The notes: generated by a model from the sequence alone, not told the origin. DNA of 64,000 nt from an uncultured Lachnospiraceae bacterium (GCA_947177445.1 CAMWUL010000005.1:27993-91992), one strand, 5' to 3'; positions 8,796-18,189 are shown, counted from the first letter of the stretch. Numbers and translations: made by a program.

Positions 8796-9673
8796 TGAAA
8801 AATAAGAAAAAAAGATTTTTCAAGCCAAAGGAGAAAAGACTGAATCGTTCCATGGCGGGAAATACCCTGTTGTTTGTGCTGATGTTTATCTGCGGCCTGG
8901 CGATGATTCTTCCTCTGGTGATGGTAATCAACAACTGCCTGAAGCCTCTGGATGAGCTGTATCAGTTCCCGCCCAGAATATTTGTGAGAAACCCTACCTT
9001 TGAGAACTTTTCGGATTTGTTCACACTGATGAGCGATTCCTGGGTGCCTTTCTCCCGTTACGTGCTGAATACTGTCATTATCACCGGAGGCGGTATGGTG
9101 GGGCACGTCGTTGTTGCATCCCTGGCGGCTTATCCTCTGGCGAAGCACCGGTTCCCCGGCAAGAACATTCTGTTCAGCATGGTGGTGCTCTCCATGATGT
9201 TTTCCTGGACGGTTACCCAGACGCCTCAGTATATGATTATTTCCTGGCTGCACATCAACAATACATACCTGGCCCTGATTCTGCCGGCGTTTTCCTTTGG
9301 AATGGGACTCTATCTGATGAAGCAGTTTATGGAGCAGCTGCCGGATTCCCTGATGGAGTCGGCCAGACTGGATGGAGCCAGCGAGTGGAAGATATTCTGG
9401 AATATCGTTATGCCTAACGTAAAGCCCGCATGGCTGACACTGGCTATCTTCCAGTTCCAGCAGATGTGGGGCAATACGGGAAGCACCTTCCTGCGTGACG
9501 AGGAGCTGAAGCCTCTGCAGTATGCTTTGCAGCAGGTTTCCGCAGGCGGTATGGCGAGAGCCGGTGCTGCGGCGGCAGTAACCTTTATCATTGCGGCGGT
9601 GCCCATTACCTTCTTCCTGATCTGTCAGAAGAACGTATTGGAGACCATGACATCTTCAGGTATGAAAGACTAG
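8795..9673 (+). CDS. Carbohydrate ABC transporter permease (MalG/UgpE type)
   Basis: A 292-residue partner of the preceding permease. It has six membrane segments, a long periplasmic-side loop after the first (KPLDELYQFPPRIFVRNPTF, typical of MalG-type permeases) and the EAA motif ESARLDGASEWKIFWNIVMP. It overlaps the upstream gene by one base. It is followed after 25 bases by the NHL protein gene, so the transporter genes and the NHL/YIP1/DUF5696 genes form one transcription unit. Confidence 0.92.
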   Translation: MKNKKKRFFKPKEKRLNRSMAGNTLLFVLMFICGLAMILPLVMVINNCLKPLDELYQFPPRIFVRNPTFENFSDLFTLMSDSWVPFSRYVLNTVIITGGGMVGHVVVASLAAYPLAKHRFPGKNILFSMVVLSMMFSWTVTQTPQYMIISWLHINNTYLALILPAFSFGMGLYLMKQFMEQLPDSLMESARLDGASEWKIFWNIVMPNVKPAWLTLAIFQFQQMWGNTGSTFLRDEELKPLQYALQQVSAGGMARAGAAAAVTFIIAAVPITFFLICQKNVLETMTSSGMKD

Positions 9674-9698
9674 GCTGCAGAAAGGCAGGGTAATATTA

Positions 9699-11192
9699 AT
9701 GAAAAAATTCCGGAAATTTATGCGGGGCCTGTCCCTTTGTCTGGCATCCTTGCTGCTGGCGGGCATGATCGCAGGGGACGTATATGCGACTTCCATTCCC
9801 TACGATACTTACAATTACGATTACAGAAACTACATCCATTTTACCCCCGCGGCCTATGTGCCGGAGAGGACCATCCGCGGGAATTCCTTTACCTACAACG
9901 GGGAGCCTCTGGGAAACTTTGTGACGCCTCAGGATTTGTGCCAGGCGGACGACGGCAGGATTTATGTGGCGGACACCGGCAATAACCGCATTGTGGTGCT
10001 GGATGAGAAAATGAGACAGGTTCTCAATGTTATCACGGTTTTTGACAACAATGGAACGGAGGACAGCTTCAAGCAGCCTTATGGTGTGTTTGTATCCGAA
10101 AAGAATGAAATCTACATAGCGGATTCCCAGAACAACCGCATTGTGGTGCTGAGTCAGGAGGGAAAGCTGATAAAAATTGTGGCGAATCCACAGTCGGAGA
10201 GCCTGGAAGATGATTATGTATTCGTTCCATTAAAGGTTGCGGTGGATTACGCGGACAGAATATATTGTATCGCACAGAACATGTTTGAAGGAATCATGGT
10301 GTTTGAGAGCAACGGAAGCTTTTCCACCTTCTTCGGCACCATAGACGTGGAAATCAGCGCCTGGGAAAAATTCTGGGCAAGGCTGGCGTCCAAGGAGGAG
10401 AGAGCAAAGCAGCTGCTGTTTATTCCCACGGAGTTTACGGGAATCGACATTGATCCGGATGGGTTTGTGTATGCCTCCAATATCGACCCCAATGGGGAGC
10501 AGGGCGTGAGACGTCTAAACCCCAGAGGAGAGGACGTCATCAAAAAGGGCGAGAATAAAAATGTGGGCGGAGACCTGTGGATTAACAGCAGCACCGAGTA
10601 TGCAGGGCCCTCCCAGTTCACAGATGTAGTGTATCGTGACAACGGCATATACTCCTGCCTGGACAGAAAGAGAGGGCGTATTTTTACCTACGACCATGAG
10701 GGCAATCTGCTTTATATCTTCGGCGGACTGGGCAGCCAGGAGGGAACCTTCGCACTGCCGGTGGCGGTTGAGGATATCGGCGATAGGATTGTGGTGCTGG
10801 ACGCCACCAGGGGAGAGATTTCCTGCTTTGAGATGACCGAGTACGGCAGGTTAATCAATGAGGCGGTGGGCCTTCGCTACGACGGTGACGAGGCGTCCGC
10901 GGTGGCTATCTGGGAAAGAGTTCTGGAGCTTGACGAGAATAACGAGCTGGCGAATACCGGTATCGGGAAGGCCTACCTGACGGCGGGAGATTACGAGCAG
11001 GCCATGAAATATCTGAAGCTGGGCATGAACAGAGACCACTATTCCGTCGCCTTCAGACGCTACCGAAATGATATGCTGACAGCAAACGCCAGCTATTTCC
11101 TGACAGGAATTGCGGTGCTTCTTATAGTCTGGTTTGTCTATAAGCAGTGGAAAAAGAAAAAGGGTAAAAAAGGAGGTGCGGCAAATGGGTAA
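9699..11192 (+). CDS. Secreted NHL-repeat/TPR protein with C-terminal membrane anchor
   Basis: A 497-residue protein with an N-terminal signal peptide (LCLASLLLAGMIAGDVYA). A beta-propeller of NHL repeats follows; two good repeats are visible (GRIYVADTGNNRIVVLDEK and EIYIADSQNNRIVVLSQEG). After it come two TPR-like helices (about 385-445), a membrane helix (YFLTGIAVLLIVWFVYK) and a lysine-rich tail. The topology puts the propeller and TPR outside the cell. NHL propellers bind proteins or glycans; the function here is unknown. It sits between two permease pairs and its last bases overlap the YIP1 gene start. Inferred role: an accessory or scaffold part of the surface uptake machinery. Confidence 0.8.
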   Translation: MKKFRKFMRGLSLCLASLLLAGMIAGDVYATSIPYDTYNYDYRNYIHFTPAAYVPERTIRGNSFTYNGEPLGNFVTPQDLCQADDGRIYVADTGNNRIVVLDEKMRQVLNVITVFDNNGTEDSFKQPYGVFVSEKNEIYIADSQNNRIVVLSQEGKLIKIVANPQSESLEDDYVFVPLKVAVDYADRIYCIAQNMFEGIMVFESNGSFSTFFGTIDVEISAWEKFWARLASKEERAKQLLFIPTEFTGIDIDPDGFVYASNIDPNGEQGVRRLNPRGEDVIKKGENKNVGGDLWINSSTEYAGPSQFTDVVYRDNGIYSCLDRKRGRIFTYDHEGNLLYIFGGLGSQEGTFALPVAVEDIGDRIVVLDATRGEISCFEMTEYGRLINEAVGLRYDGDEASAVAIWERVLELDENNELANTGIGKAYLTAGDYEQAMKYLKLGMNRDHYSVAFRRYRNDMLTANASYFLTGIAVLLIVWFVYKQWKKKKGKKGGAANG

Positions 11193-11817
11193 ATACTTTT
11201 CAAAGGAAAAATGGAAATACATGTTTTACACCGTTACCCACCCCATGGACGGATATTACTGGATTCGCCACCAGGACAGGGGCAGTGTGCCCATGGCCAT
11301 TCTGATGATAGTACTGTTTTCCGCCAGCTTTTCAGCCAACCGGCTGCTGGCGTCCTTCGTGGTAAATGATGTGGATCCGAGAGCTGTTGACAGCTTGTAT
11401 GAGTTGATCGGCGTTCTGGCGGCCTATCTGCTGCTCTGCGTCAGCAATTGGTCCATCACCTGCCTGATGAACGGAGAGGGCAGAATGAAGGATATTGCCA
11501 TAGCGGTCGGGTACGGCTCGGTGCCAATCACAATTATGATGTTTTTGGGAACTCTTGTGAGCCAGTTTGTGGCGGATGACGAACAGGCATTTTATGTCAT
11601 GATACTTGCAGTGGGTATCGCCTACGGTGTGATTATGGTACTGGTGGGCATTATGCAGGTACACAATTACACTCTTGGCAAGACACTGATTACCCTGTTT
11701 CTCACTTTGGTGGCAATGTTTATCATCATCTTTCTGCTGCTTCTGCTGAGCAATCTTTTGGGTATGGTGGTGAATTTCTTCAGAAGCATCTACATGGAAA
11801 TTATATTTAGGACGTAG
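11185..11817 (+). CDS. YIP1-family membrane protein
   Basis: A 210-residue protein with about five membrane segments. It opens with MGKYFSKEKWKYMFYTVTHP, a typical start for bacterial YIP1-domain proteins of sugar-uptake clusters, and carries the conserved region around CVSNWSITCLMNGEGRMKDI. Start ATG 11185 is chosen because AAGGAGG lies 8 bases upstream; it overlaps the end of the NHL gene by 8 bases. Bacterial YIP1 proteins have no defined biochemical role. Its tight packing with NHL and DUF5696 genes suggests that the three products work together at the membrane. Confidence 0.8.
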   Translation: MGKYFSKEKWKYMFYTVTHPMDGYYWIRHQDRGSVPMAILMIVLFSASFSANRLLASFVVNDVDPRAVDSLYELIGVLAAYLLLCVSNWSITCLMNGEGRMKDIAIAVGYGSVPITIMMFLGTLVSQFVADDEQAFYVMILAVGIAYGVIMVLVGIMQVHNYTLGKTLITLFLTLVAMFIIIFLLLLLSNLLGMVVNFFRSIYMEIIFRT

Positions 11818-11828
11818 GAGGCAGGAGC

Positions 11829-14177
11829 ATGAAATCTTCCAAGGAAAAGAAAATTAAAAAGCCCATGAGCCTGAAGAAAAAGGTGGTGCTTGGCCTTCTG
11901 TGTCTGGCGGCAGTGCTGGTGCTGGCTTATCTGCTGTACTACTTCATCCATTATACATGGTATGACAAGTACAAGACATACCTTTCCGGCTACGAGTACG
12001 AGACAGGAAGCCCTTTTACCCCAAAGCAGGAGGCGTCCAGTGATGTGCCGGGCTTTTTGCTGGTGGACGAGAATGAATACCTGAAGCTTTACACTGATAC
12101 GGCCACGGCCAATGTGGCGGTGTATGACAAGAGGAACGGCAGTGTCACATACTCCAATCCCGTAAACGCGGATGAGGACAGCATTGCAAACAAGGCGAAC
12201 ATCAATTATTTAAAGTCCCAGTTCATCCTGCAGTACTATAACGCGGATGTAAAGTCCAACAATCTGGATTCCTACAGCCAGGCGGTGGCAAAGGGACAGT
12301 TCTCCGCGGAGAGCATCGGAAACGGTATCCGATACATCTATCAGGTGGGAGATTTGACAGAGGGCCAGATTCACTTTGACATTCCTCTGGAGTACCGCCT
12401 GAACGGCGACAAGCTGGAGGTTTCCGTCCCGGTCTGCGGCATCGGCGAGTACGGCGGCGGATATATCTACCGCGTTCAGCTGCTGCGCTACATGGGCGCC
12501 GCCCACAACACCGAGGAGGGGTATCTGGTGGTGCCCAACGGCTCCGGCTCCCTGATACGGTTTAACAACGGCAAAACCTCGGCGGCCAATTACACACAAT
12601 ATGTTTACGATATCGACCCCCTGGCGGCCAACTATACCACCATCGAGAACACCTACAGCGCAAAGCTGCCGGTCTTCGGTATCTGCCGGGAGGACAGAAG
12701 CCTGCTGGTGACGGTGGAGAACGGTGCCACAACCGCGGTGATTACAGCGGGCGTGTCCGGAAACTATAACGATTATAATTATGCGTATCCTACATTTGTT
12801 CTCAGAAACATTGACAACCTGCGTATGTTCGGCAATTCCGCCACGGATGTATTCGTCATGGAGCCGGATATGTATGACATCAATATGAAAGTGAGTTACA
12901 GCTTTCCGGGAGAGGAATATAAGGGCTATTCAGGGCTTGCCAACTATTACAGGGAGCGCCTGATCGCAGAAGGGCTGCTCACACCTCAGACCACGGGAGG
13001 GGACATTCCCTTCTACTATGACGTGATTGCCGGGGTGAAGGAGACTGCCCACTTCCTGGGAGTACAGTATCTCCACACCTTCGTCATGACAGATTTTGAC
13101 GACGCGGAAGCCATGGCAAGGGAACTGTCAGAGGCGGGCATCACCAATCAGGTGATGAACCTGCAGGGCTGGTTTAACGGCGGCTATTACCATGATGTGG
13201 CTGACAAGGTGAAGATCATGGGAAAGCTGGGCGGCAAATCCGGTCTGGAGGACTTGAATAAAACCCTGGCTGACCTGGGCGGCAGACTCTATGCGGATGT
13301 GGCCTTCCAGCAGGTAACCTTTGCGGACGATGACTTCAATTATAACGCAGAGGGTTCCCGGTACTACGGCGCGGGCTTTGTGGCTTCCTTCGGCCAGGTA
13401 AATCCTACAACCCTCAGAAACACCTCGGGGCTGGATTACTATGAGACAAGGTACGATTTGCTCTCACCCAAATTCCTGCCCAGATATGTGGGCAAGTTTG
13501 CTGAGAAGATAGAGAAATATGAGCTTTACGGTGTTTCCCTGCGGGATATGGGCAATGTGCTCGTCTCAGACAAGAAGCGGACGGAGATTATCAACAGGGA
13601 AGAGGCTCTGGATGTGCTTTTAGCGCAGTTTGATGTGTTGGAGAACACGGGTAAGAAGCTGATGACCAACGGGGCAAACGCTTACAGCTTCCCCTACAGC
13701 ACAGACATCATCAATGTGCCCATAGAGTCCAACAAATATCAGATAGTGGATGAGAGCATTCCTTTCTATGAGATGGTTATCCACGGCTGTATATCCTACT
13801 CCACTGACCTGTTAAATTTTCAGGACGAGGAGGATATGACCGGCATTGTCCTGAAAATGATAGAGGCGGGAGCCTCCCCCCATTACGTCTTCACCTGGGA
13901 GGAGTCCAGCAGGATGAAGGACACCGGCATGAACCGCTACTATGCAACAACCTTTGACGTGTGGAAGGGCGAGGCAGCTGACATCTACAGCCGGGTAAAC
14001 GGCGCGCTGAAATATGTGTCCGGCGCCATGATGACAGGACACGAGATTTTGGAGAGCGGCGTCAGAAAGATTACCTACGATAACGGCGTGATTTTCTATA
14101 TCAACTACGATGACGAGGCGCAGATGGCGGACGGCATGGAGATACCTGCAATGTCCTGCAGAACGGAGGGGATGTAA
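11829..14177 (+). CDS. Membrane-anchored DUF5696-domain protein, possible glycosidase-like barrel
   Basis: A 782-residue protein with a lysine-rich N-terminus, one membrane helix (residues about 20-42), then a large extracellular part. Residues about 70-360 look like a beta-sandwich (many Y/N-rich strands); residues about 400-740 alternate strand and helix like a (beta/alpha)8 barrel, with acidic residues at putative strand ends (LYADVAFQQ, GVSLRDMGNV, YVFTWEESS). I recognise the DUF5696 family but not an enzymatic activity. Domain order resembles glycoside hydrolases of clans with an N-terminal sandwich and a barrel; that is inference from pattern only. The start is preceded by GTAGGAGGCAGGAGC. 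It is followed with no gap by the second permease pair. Confidence 0.78.
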   Translation: MKSSKEKKIKKPMSLKKKVVLGLLCLAAVLVLAYLLYYFIHYTWYDKYKTYLSGYEYETGSPFTPKQEASSDVPGFLLVDENEYLKLYTDTATANVAVYDKRNGSVTYSNPVNADEDSIANKANINYLKSQFILQYYNADVKSNNLDSYSQAVAKGQFSAESIGNGIRYIYQVGDLTEGQIHFDIPLEYRLNGDKLEVSVPVCGIGEYGGGYIYRVQLLRYMGAAHNTEEGYLVVPNGSGSLIRFNNGKTSAANYTQYVYDIDPLAANYTTIENTYSAKLPVFGICREDRSLLVTVENGATTAVITAGVSGNYNDYNYAYPTFVLRNIDNLRMFGNSATDVFVMEPDMYDINMKVSYSFPGEEYKGYSGLANYYRERLIAEGLLTPQTTGGDIPFYYDVIAGVKETAHFLGVQYLHTFVMTDFDDAEAMARELSEAGITNQVMNLQGWFNGGYYHDVADKVKIMGKLGGKSGLEDLNKTLADLGGRLYADVAFQQVTFADDDFNYNAEGSRYYGAGFVASFGQVNPTTLRNTSGLDYYETRYDLLSPKFLPRYVGKFAEKIEKYELYGVSLRDMGNVLVSDKKRTEIINREEALDVLLAQFDVLENTGKKLMTNGANAYSFPYSTDIINVPIESNKYQIVDESIPFYEMVIHGCISYSTDLLNFQDEEDMTGIVLKMIEAGASPHYVFTWEESSRMKDTGMNRYYATTFDVWKGEAADIYSRVNGALKYVSGAMMTGHEILESGVRKITYDNGVIFYINYDDEAQMADGMEIPAMSCRTEGM

Positions 14178-15101
14178 ATGAAAAAAAAGAAAAAAATGAC
14201 TCTTCTCCAAAAGCGCAGTATGATGGGATGGCTTTTCATTCTGCCGTGGCTGGTGGGGTTCCTGGTTTTCTACGTGAGGAGTCTGTTCATGACAGGGCAG
14301 TTTGCCTTCAGTACCATGACAATAGACGCGATCAACGGAGGTTACACTCTGGACTTTGCAGGGATTGAAAATTTTCGTTATGCCTTTATGGTACATCCCA
14401 GCTTTAAGCAGGAACTGACAACCTCTGTGATGAACATGCTGATTGACGTGCCGCTTATCACCTTTTTCAGTCTGTTCATGGCTATGCTGCTGAACAAGAA
14501 GTTCCCCGGCAGGACACTGGTCAGAGCGATTTTCTTCCTGCCGATTATCTTGAATTCCGGCGCCATCACGGCGGCAATGGAACTGAGCCAGCAGATGATG
14601 AACGGAGGAATTTCCACTCAGGCGGCGGATGCGGCAGTCACGGCAGGTACCACATTGGCTTTGGACGTGGATTACCTGATAAGCATGTTTATGAACCTGG
14701 GTCTGCCCGCCTCCATTCTGGATTACATTGTTCAGGCGGTGGCCCGAATCAATGACATTATCTCCGCCAGCGGCGTACAGATTATTATCTTTATCGCAGC
14801 CCTCCAGTCCATTCCGGGCTCCATGTACGAGGTGGCGAAGATTGAAGGCGCAACGGGGTATGAGACCTTCTGGAAGGTGACGTTCCCAATGGTGATGCCT
14901 CATATCATCACGAACGTGGTCTACACCATTGTGGACAGCTTTACGGAGAGCAGTGTGGTGAATCTGGCATATGAAACGACTTTGACACAGTTCAATTACG
15001 GACTTGGCTCCGTATTCAGTCTGGTGTCCACAGTGGTCACCTGTGTGATTCTCGTTGTTGTATGCGGCTTTATCCAAAAGCGTGCATTCTACTATAACTA
15101 G
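14178..15101 (+). CDS. Sugar ABC transporter permease (MalF type), second pair
   Basis: A 307-residue protein with a lysine-rich start and at least six membrane segments. The EAA loop is present (YEVAKIEGATGYETFWKVTF). It starts directly after the DUF5696 stop codon, using the GGAGGGG six bases upstream inside that gene, so the two are translationally linked. Compared with the first pair it has an extra segment (about residues 145-205) before the EAA region. Its stop lies 17 bases before the partner permease start. Confidence 0.9.
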   Translation: MKKKKKMTLLQKRSMMGWLFILPWLVGFLVFYVRSLFMTGQFAFSTMTIDAINGGYTLDFAGIENFRYAFMVHPSFKQELTTSVMNMLIDVPLITFFSLFMAMLLNKKFPGRTLVRAIFFLPIILNSGAITAAMELSQQMMNGGISTQAADAAVTAGTTLALDVDYLISMFMNLGLPASILDYIVQAVARINDIISASGVQIIIFIAALQSIPGSMYEVAKIEGATGYETFWKVTFPMVMPHIITNVVYTIVDSFTESSVVNLAYETTLTQFNYGLGSVFSLVSTVVTCVILVVVCGFIQKRAFYYN

Positions 15102-15118
15102 TGAAGGAGGAGAGGAAA

Positions 15119-16111
15119 ATGCAAAAGGTAATAGCTCAAAACAAGCTGTTAAAGAAACTTAAAGCCTCCATGCAGGATGCCGACCAGCGGAAGAGCCTTG
15201 GAAACGACATCAAGAATATTGCCCTGATTATCCTAAAGGCTGCTATCATCATAGGCGTCGGATATGTCATCCTTTCCCCTGTGATAGGAATGCTGGTGAA
15301 TTCCTTCTCCTCAGACATGGATGCCGTGGATCCCATGGTGTTCGTGCTGCCGAAGAAGCCGACGCTGGAGAGATATTCCCTGGCGGCGCTGAGGATGAAT
15401 TATCTTCCAACCATGGCAAAGGATTTGATATACACGCTGACCCTGACCCTGCTGCAGCTTTTGATCTGCTCCATGGTAGGGTACGGCTTTGCCAGGTTTG
15501 ATTTCCCGCTGAAGAAGCTTCTGTTCGGCTGTGTGGTGGTGATGATTGTCATTCCTGCCCACACCATCATGCTTCCCCTGTACCTGTCTTTTCGGGAGTT
15601 CAACCCTTTTGGACTGGTAAAGCTGATCACCGGTTCAACCATAAACCTGATGGGCACGCCCATCCCTATGTACATTATGACGCTGCTGGGCTGCGGCGTC
15701 CGCTCCGGACTGTATATCTATATTTTCAATCAGTTCTTCCGGGGACTGCCCAAGGAAATTGAGGAGGCAGCGCTGGTGGACGGTGCCGGGGTATGGTACA
15801 CCTACTTCCGGATTATGCTGCGAAATGCAATGCCCTCTGTCATTACGGTGGCTGTGTTCTCCATCGTTTGGCAGTTCAACGATACTTTTTACGCAAAGTT
15901 ATTTTTGATCAGCGAGGACGTGGTAATCAGTAAGAAGATAGCTACATTACAGGCAGTGATTGCAAACCAGGATAAGATTTTGTCGGTCACCATTCAGGAG
16001 CTGTATCTGGATGCCGGTATCATTCTGGTATTGCTGCCCATCGTACTGATTTATGTCTTCCTGCAGAAATACTTTATAGAAGGTGTGGAGAGAAGCGGTA
16101 TCGTGGGATAA
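15119..16111 (+). CDS. Carbohydrate ABC transporter permease (MalG type), second pair
   Basis: A 330-residue protein with six membrane segments and the EAA motif (EEAALVDGAGVWYTYFRIML). It has a longer cytoplasmic N-terminus (about 45 residues) than the first-pair MalG homologue. ATG 15119 is chosen because AAGGAGGAGAGG is just upstream; an in-frame GTG at 15101 has none. With the gene at 14178 it forms a second importer membrane unit, again without an ATPase. The binding protein is probably the lipoprotein at 18190, downstream in the same operon. Confidence 0.9.
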   Translation: MQKVIAQNKLLKKLKASMQDADQRKSLGNDIKNIALIILKAAIIIGVGYVILSPVIGMLVNSFSSDMDAVDPMVFVLPKKPTLERYSLAALRMNYLPTMAKDLIYTLTLTLLQLLICSMVGYGFARFDFPLKKLLFGCVVVMIVIPAHTIMLPLYLSFREFNPFGLVKLITGSTINLMGTPIPMYIMTLLGCGVRSGLYIYIFNQFFRGLPKEIEEAALVDGAGVWYTYFRIMLRNAMPSVITVAVFSIVWQFNDTFYAKLFLISEDVVISKKIATLQAVIANQDKILSVTIQELYLDAGIILVLLPIVLIYVFLQKYFIEGVERSGIVG

Positions 16112-16125
16112 TGAAAACGATAACG
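16112..16125 (+). promoter_or_regulatory. Candidate cre site (CcpA)
   Basis: TGAAAACGATAACG matches the Bacillus cre consensus TGWAANCGNTNWCA at 13 of 14 positions, failing only at the last base. It begins at the permease stop and lies 53 bases before the lipoprotein ribosome site, in the one clear gap of the operon. It would give glucose repression by a roadblock or at an internal promoter. The match is seen; function is inference. Confidence 0.4.
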
Positions 16126-16178
16126 ACTCTTTGCAAAACTAATCAACTTTTAACACACAAAAAAGGAGGATGAAAAAG

Positions 16179-18101
16179 TTGAAGAAAAAATTTTTAGCCT
16201 GCTTTTTAGCGGGCACCATGGCGCTGGCCATGGCAGCGTGCGGCGATGACAGCCAGCAGGCTTCAGACAGTACTCCTTCAGAGGATGTGAGCCAATCTTC
16301 TGAGAGTGAGTCTGAGAGTCCCTCTGCATCCGAGCCTGAGGTACAGGAGCCGGCGGCAGAAGATGCAAGCATTGACTTTGAAGATGGAAATATGGGCTTT
16401 GTGTCCGTATATTCCCAGCCTGCGGATGCAGCCGGCATAGAGATGTCTATTGTGGATTTTGCCGGCAGCAAGGCTCTGGAGGTAAAGAATCTGACGGGAA
16501 AGGTTCCCTATGTAGCCATTGACGCAACCAGTCTGCTGGGCGCAGACGTGGCAAAGGTGGCCAGCATTGAACTGACCATGGGCGTGTCCTATGAGGACGG
16601 CAGCTTTAATGCCTGCTCCGGTACACTGATTGCCTGGAGCGGCCAGGATTTGGTGGAAAGCACGGACGACTGGTCTGTCTATCTGGAGAAGGCAAATCCC
16701 AGAAAGGTAGTGGCAACTCTGTCAGAAGGGGAAGAGTTCGTTGCAGACGCAGGCAATATGCTGGTGGTACAGTTAAAGACTGACAACGGTGTGGATGCAG
16801 GCGCAGGCAATGCTACCCTGTACATCGACAACATTCGTTTTCTGGATGCATCCGGCAATCTGCTGACTGCAGACAGCTCCGTGACTTTTGCGGCAAACAG
16901 CATGTTTGAGAGCAGCGGTCCTGATTATATCAATCTGGCATATCTGGCAAATCCTGTGACCTTTGAGGGTTTTGCATGTACAGGCGGCGGCTGGGGACAG
17001 AACGGCTTTGAAGTACCTCAGGAGGTTCTGGATGCCATGGTGCCCGGTTCTGTAGTAGAGATTGAGTACAAGTCTGAATCCGGTAATATGTGGATGCTGA
17101 TGAATGCTGCTCAGGCAGGCTGGATTCGCGTAGGCTGCGGTCCGGTGGACGGTGTTGCGGAAGACGGCAGCCCGGATACCTCTTCCTTCTACAACAGCAG
17201 CAGGACGAAATGCCAGATTACTTATGAACAGCTGGCAGCCGCTTATGGCGATGATGTGTCCACCTGGGGAAACAGTATGCAGTGCGAATCTGACTCCGAC
17301 TGGGAAGTATTCTCCGTAAAGGTGGGCCAGGCAGCTCCTTACTATGCTCCGGCGGGCAGCGAAGCAGTAGAATTTTCCGGCTTTGCATGCAGCGGCGACG
17401 GCTGGGCACAGAACGGCTTTGATATGCCTCAGGAGATTCTGGACGCACTGGTTCCCGGTTCTGTGGTTGAAATCAGCTACTCTTCCGAAAATGGTGATAT
17501 GTGGATTGTAATGCCCGATTCCGCACAGGGCTGGAAGAGAGTTGCACAGAGCAATGAGAACGGCGAGGGCTGGGCAACCTGCGACGGCAGCAAGTGCTAT
17601 GTGACATATGAGCAGCTGGCAGCGGTTTGCGGCGATGACGTATCCGCCTGGGGTGCGAGAATGCAGTGTGAAGCTTCCGGTGCATGGGAGGTATTTGCCG
17701 TAAAGGTAGGACCCGCCAAGGAATTCAAGATGATGCGTGATCCTGTTGAGTTTGAAGGTTTTGCATGCAGCGGCGACGGCTGGGCACAGAACGGCTTTGA
17801 TATGCCTCAGGAGATTCTGGACGCACTGGTTCCCGGTTCTGTGGTTGAAATCAGCTACTCTTCCGAAAATGGTGATATGTGGATTGTAATGCCCGATTCC
17901 GCACAGGGCTGGAAGAGAGTTGCACAGAGCAATGAGAACGGTGAAGGCTGGGCGGCAAGCAACGGAAATGTCTGCCAGATAACCTATGAGCAGATCGCAG
18001 CAGTCTGCGGCGGCGACGTATCCACCTGGGGCGCAAGGATGCAGTGCGAGTCTTCCGGCGCATGGGAGGTATTCAACGTAAAAGTCGGCTTTGTCCAGTA
18101 A
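16179..18101 (+). CDS. Surface lipoprotein with three tandem binding-type repeats
   Basis: A 640-residue lipoprotein (signal peptide ending LAMAAC). An acidic, Ser/Glu-rich linker (about 25-60) leads to a CBM-like beta domain (about 65-225) and three repeats of about 125 residues (from about 260, 392 and 518), each beginning [VT]xFxGFACxGxGWxQNGF and ending MQCExxxxWEVFxVKVG. Repeats two and three share 182 identical bases. GGAGG abuts the ATG at 16170 with no spacer, so translation more likely starts at the TTG at 16179 (9-base spacing); 16170 would add three residues. Function is not recognised; it looks like a multivalent glycan-binding surface protein serving the neighbouring importer. 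Aromatic Trp residues recur in each repeat, as expected of carbohydrate contact sites. Confidence 0.75.
   Translation: MKKKFLACFLAGTMALAMAACGDDSQQASDSTPSEDVSQSSESESESPSASEPEVQEPAAEDASIDFEDGNMGFVSVYSQPADAAGIEMSIVDFAGSKALEVKNLTGKVPYVAIDATSLLGADVAKVASIELTMGVSYEDGSFNACSGTLIAWSGQDLVESTDDWSVYLEKANPRKVVATLSEGEEFVADAGNMLVVQLKTDNGVDAGAGNATLYIDNIRFLDASGNLLTADSSVTFAANSMFESSGPDYINLAYLANPVTFEGFACTGGGWGQNGFEVPQEVLDAMVPGSVVEIEYKSESGNMWMLMNAAQAGWIRVGCGPVDGVAEDGSPDTSSFYNSSRTKCQITYEQLAAAYGDDVSTWGNSMQCESDSDWEVFSVKVGQAAPYYAPAGSEAVEFSGFACSGDGWAQNGFDMPQEILDALVPGSVVEISYSSENGDMWIVMPDSAQGWKRVAQSNENGEGWATCDGSKCYVTYEQLAAVCGDDVSAWGARMQCEASGAWEVFAVKVGPAKEFKMMRDPVEFEGFACSGDGWAQNGFDMPQEILDALVPGSVVEISYSSENGDMWIVMPDSAQGWKRVAQSNENGEGWAASNGNVCQITYEQIAAVCGGDVSTWGARMQCESSGAWEVFNVKVGFVQ
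17382..17941 (+). repeat. 182-bp perfect direct repeat inside the lipoprotein gene
   Basis: Bases 17382-17563 and 17760-17941 are identical over 182 bases at an offset of 378 bases (126 codons, in frame). The rest of each repeat unit differs. Repeat one (from about 16960) is related in protein sequence but clearly diverged. Identity including silent positions points to recent duplication or gene conversion between units. Confidence 0.93.
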
Positions 18102-18125
18102 GGATTTTGGTGCAGAAAGGATTAT

Positions 18126-18161
18126 GCAGACCGGCTGAGCTTCCCGGCTGAGCCGGTCTGC
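18126..18161 (+). promoter_or_regulatory. Intercistronic hairpin before solute-binding protein gene
   Basis: GCAGACCGGCT (18126-18136) pairs perfectly with AGCCGGTCTGC (18151-18161) around a 14-base loop. No T-run follows; the ribosome site of the next gene comes 10 bases later. This is likely an mRNA-stabilising or partial-termination element, often used to set binding-protein levels apart from upstream genes. Confidence 0.55.
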
Positions 18162-18189
18162 CTCAAAGAATAGGAGGAAATATTCTAAC

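Noticed and set aside
13812..15077. 421-residue minus-strand frame
   Set aside because: Antisense to the DUF5696 and permease genes; His/Gln-rich and without a ribosome site or domain.
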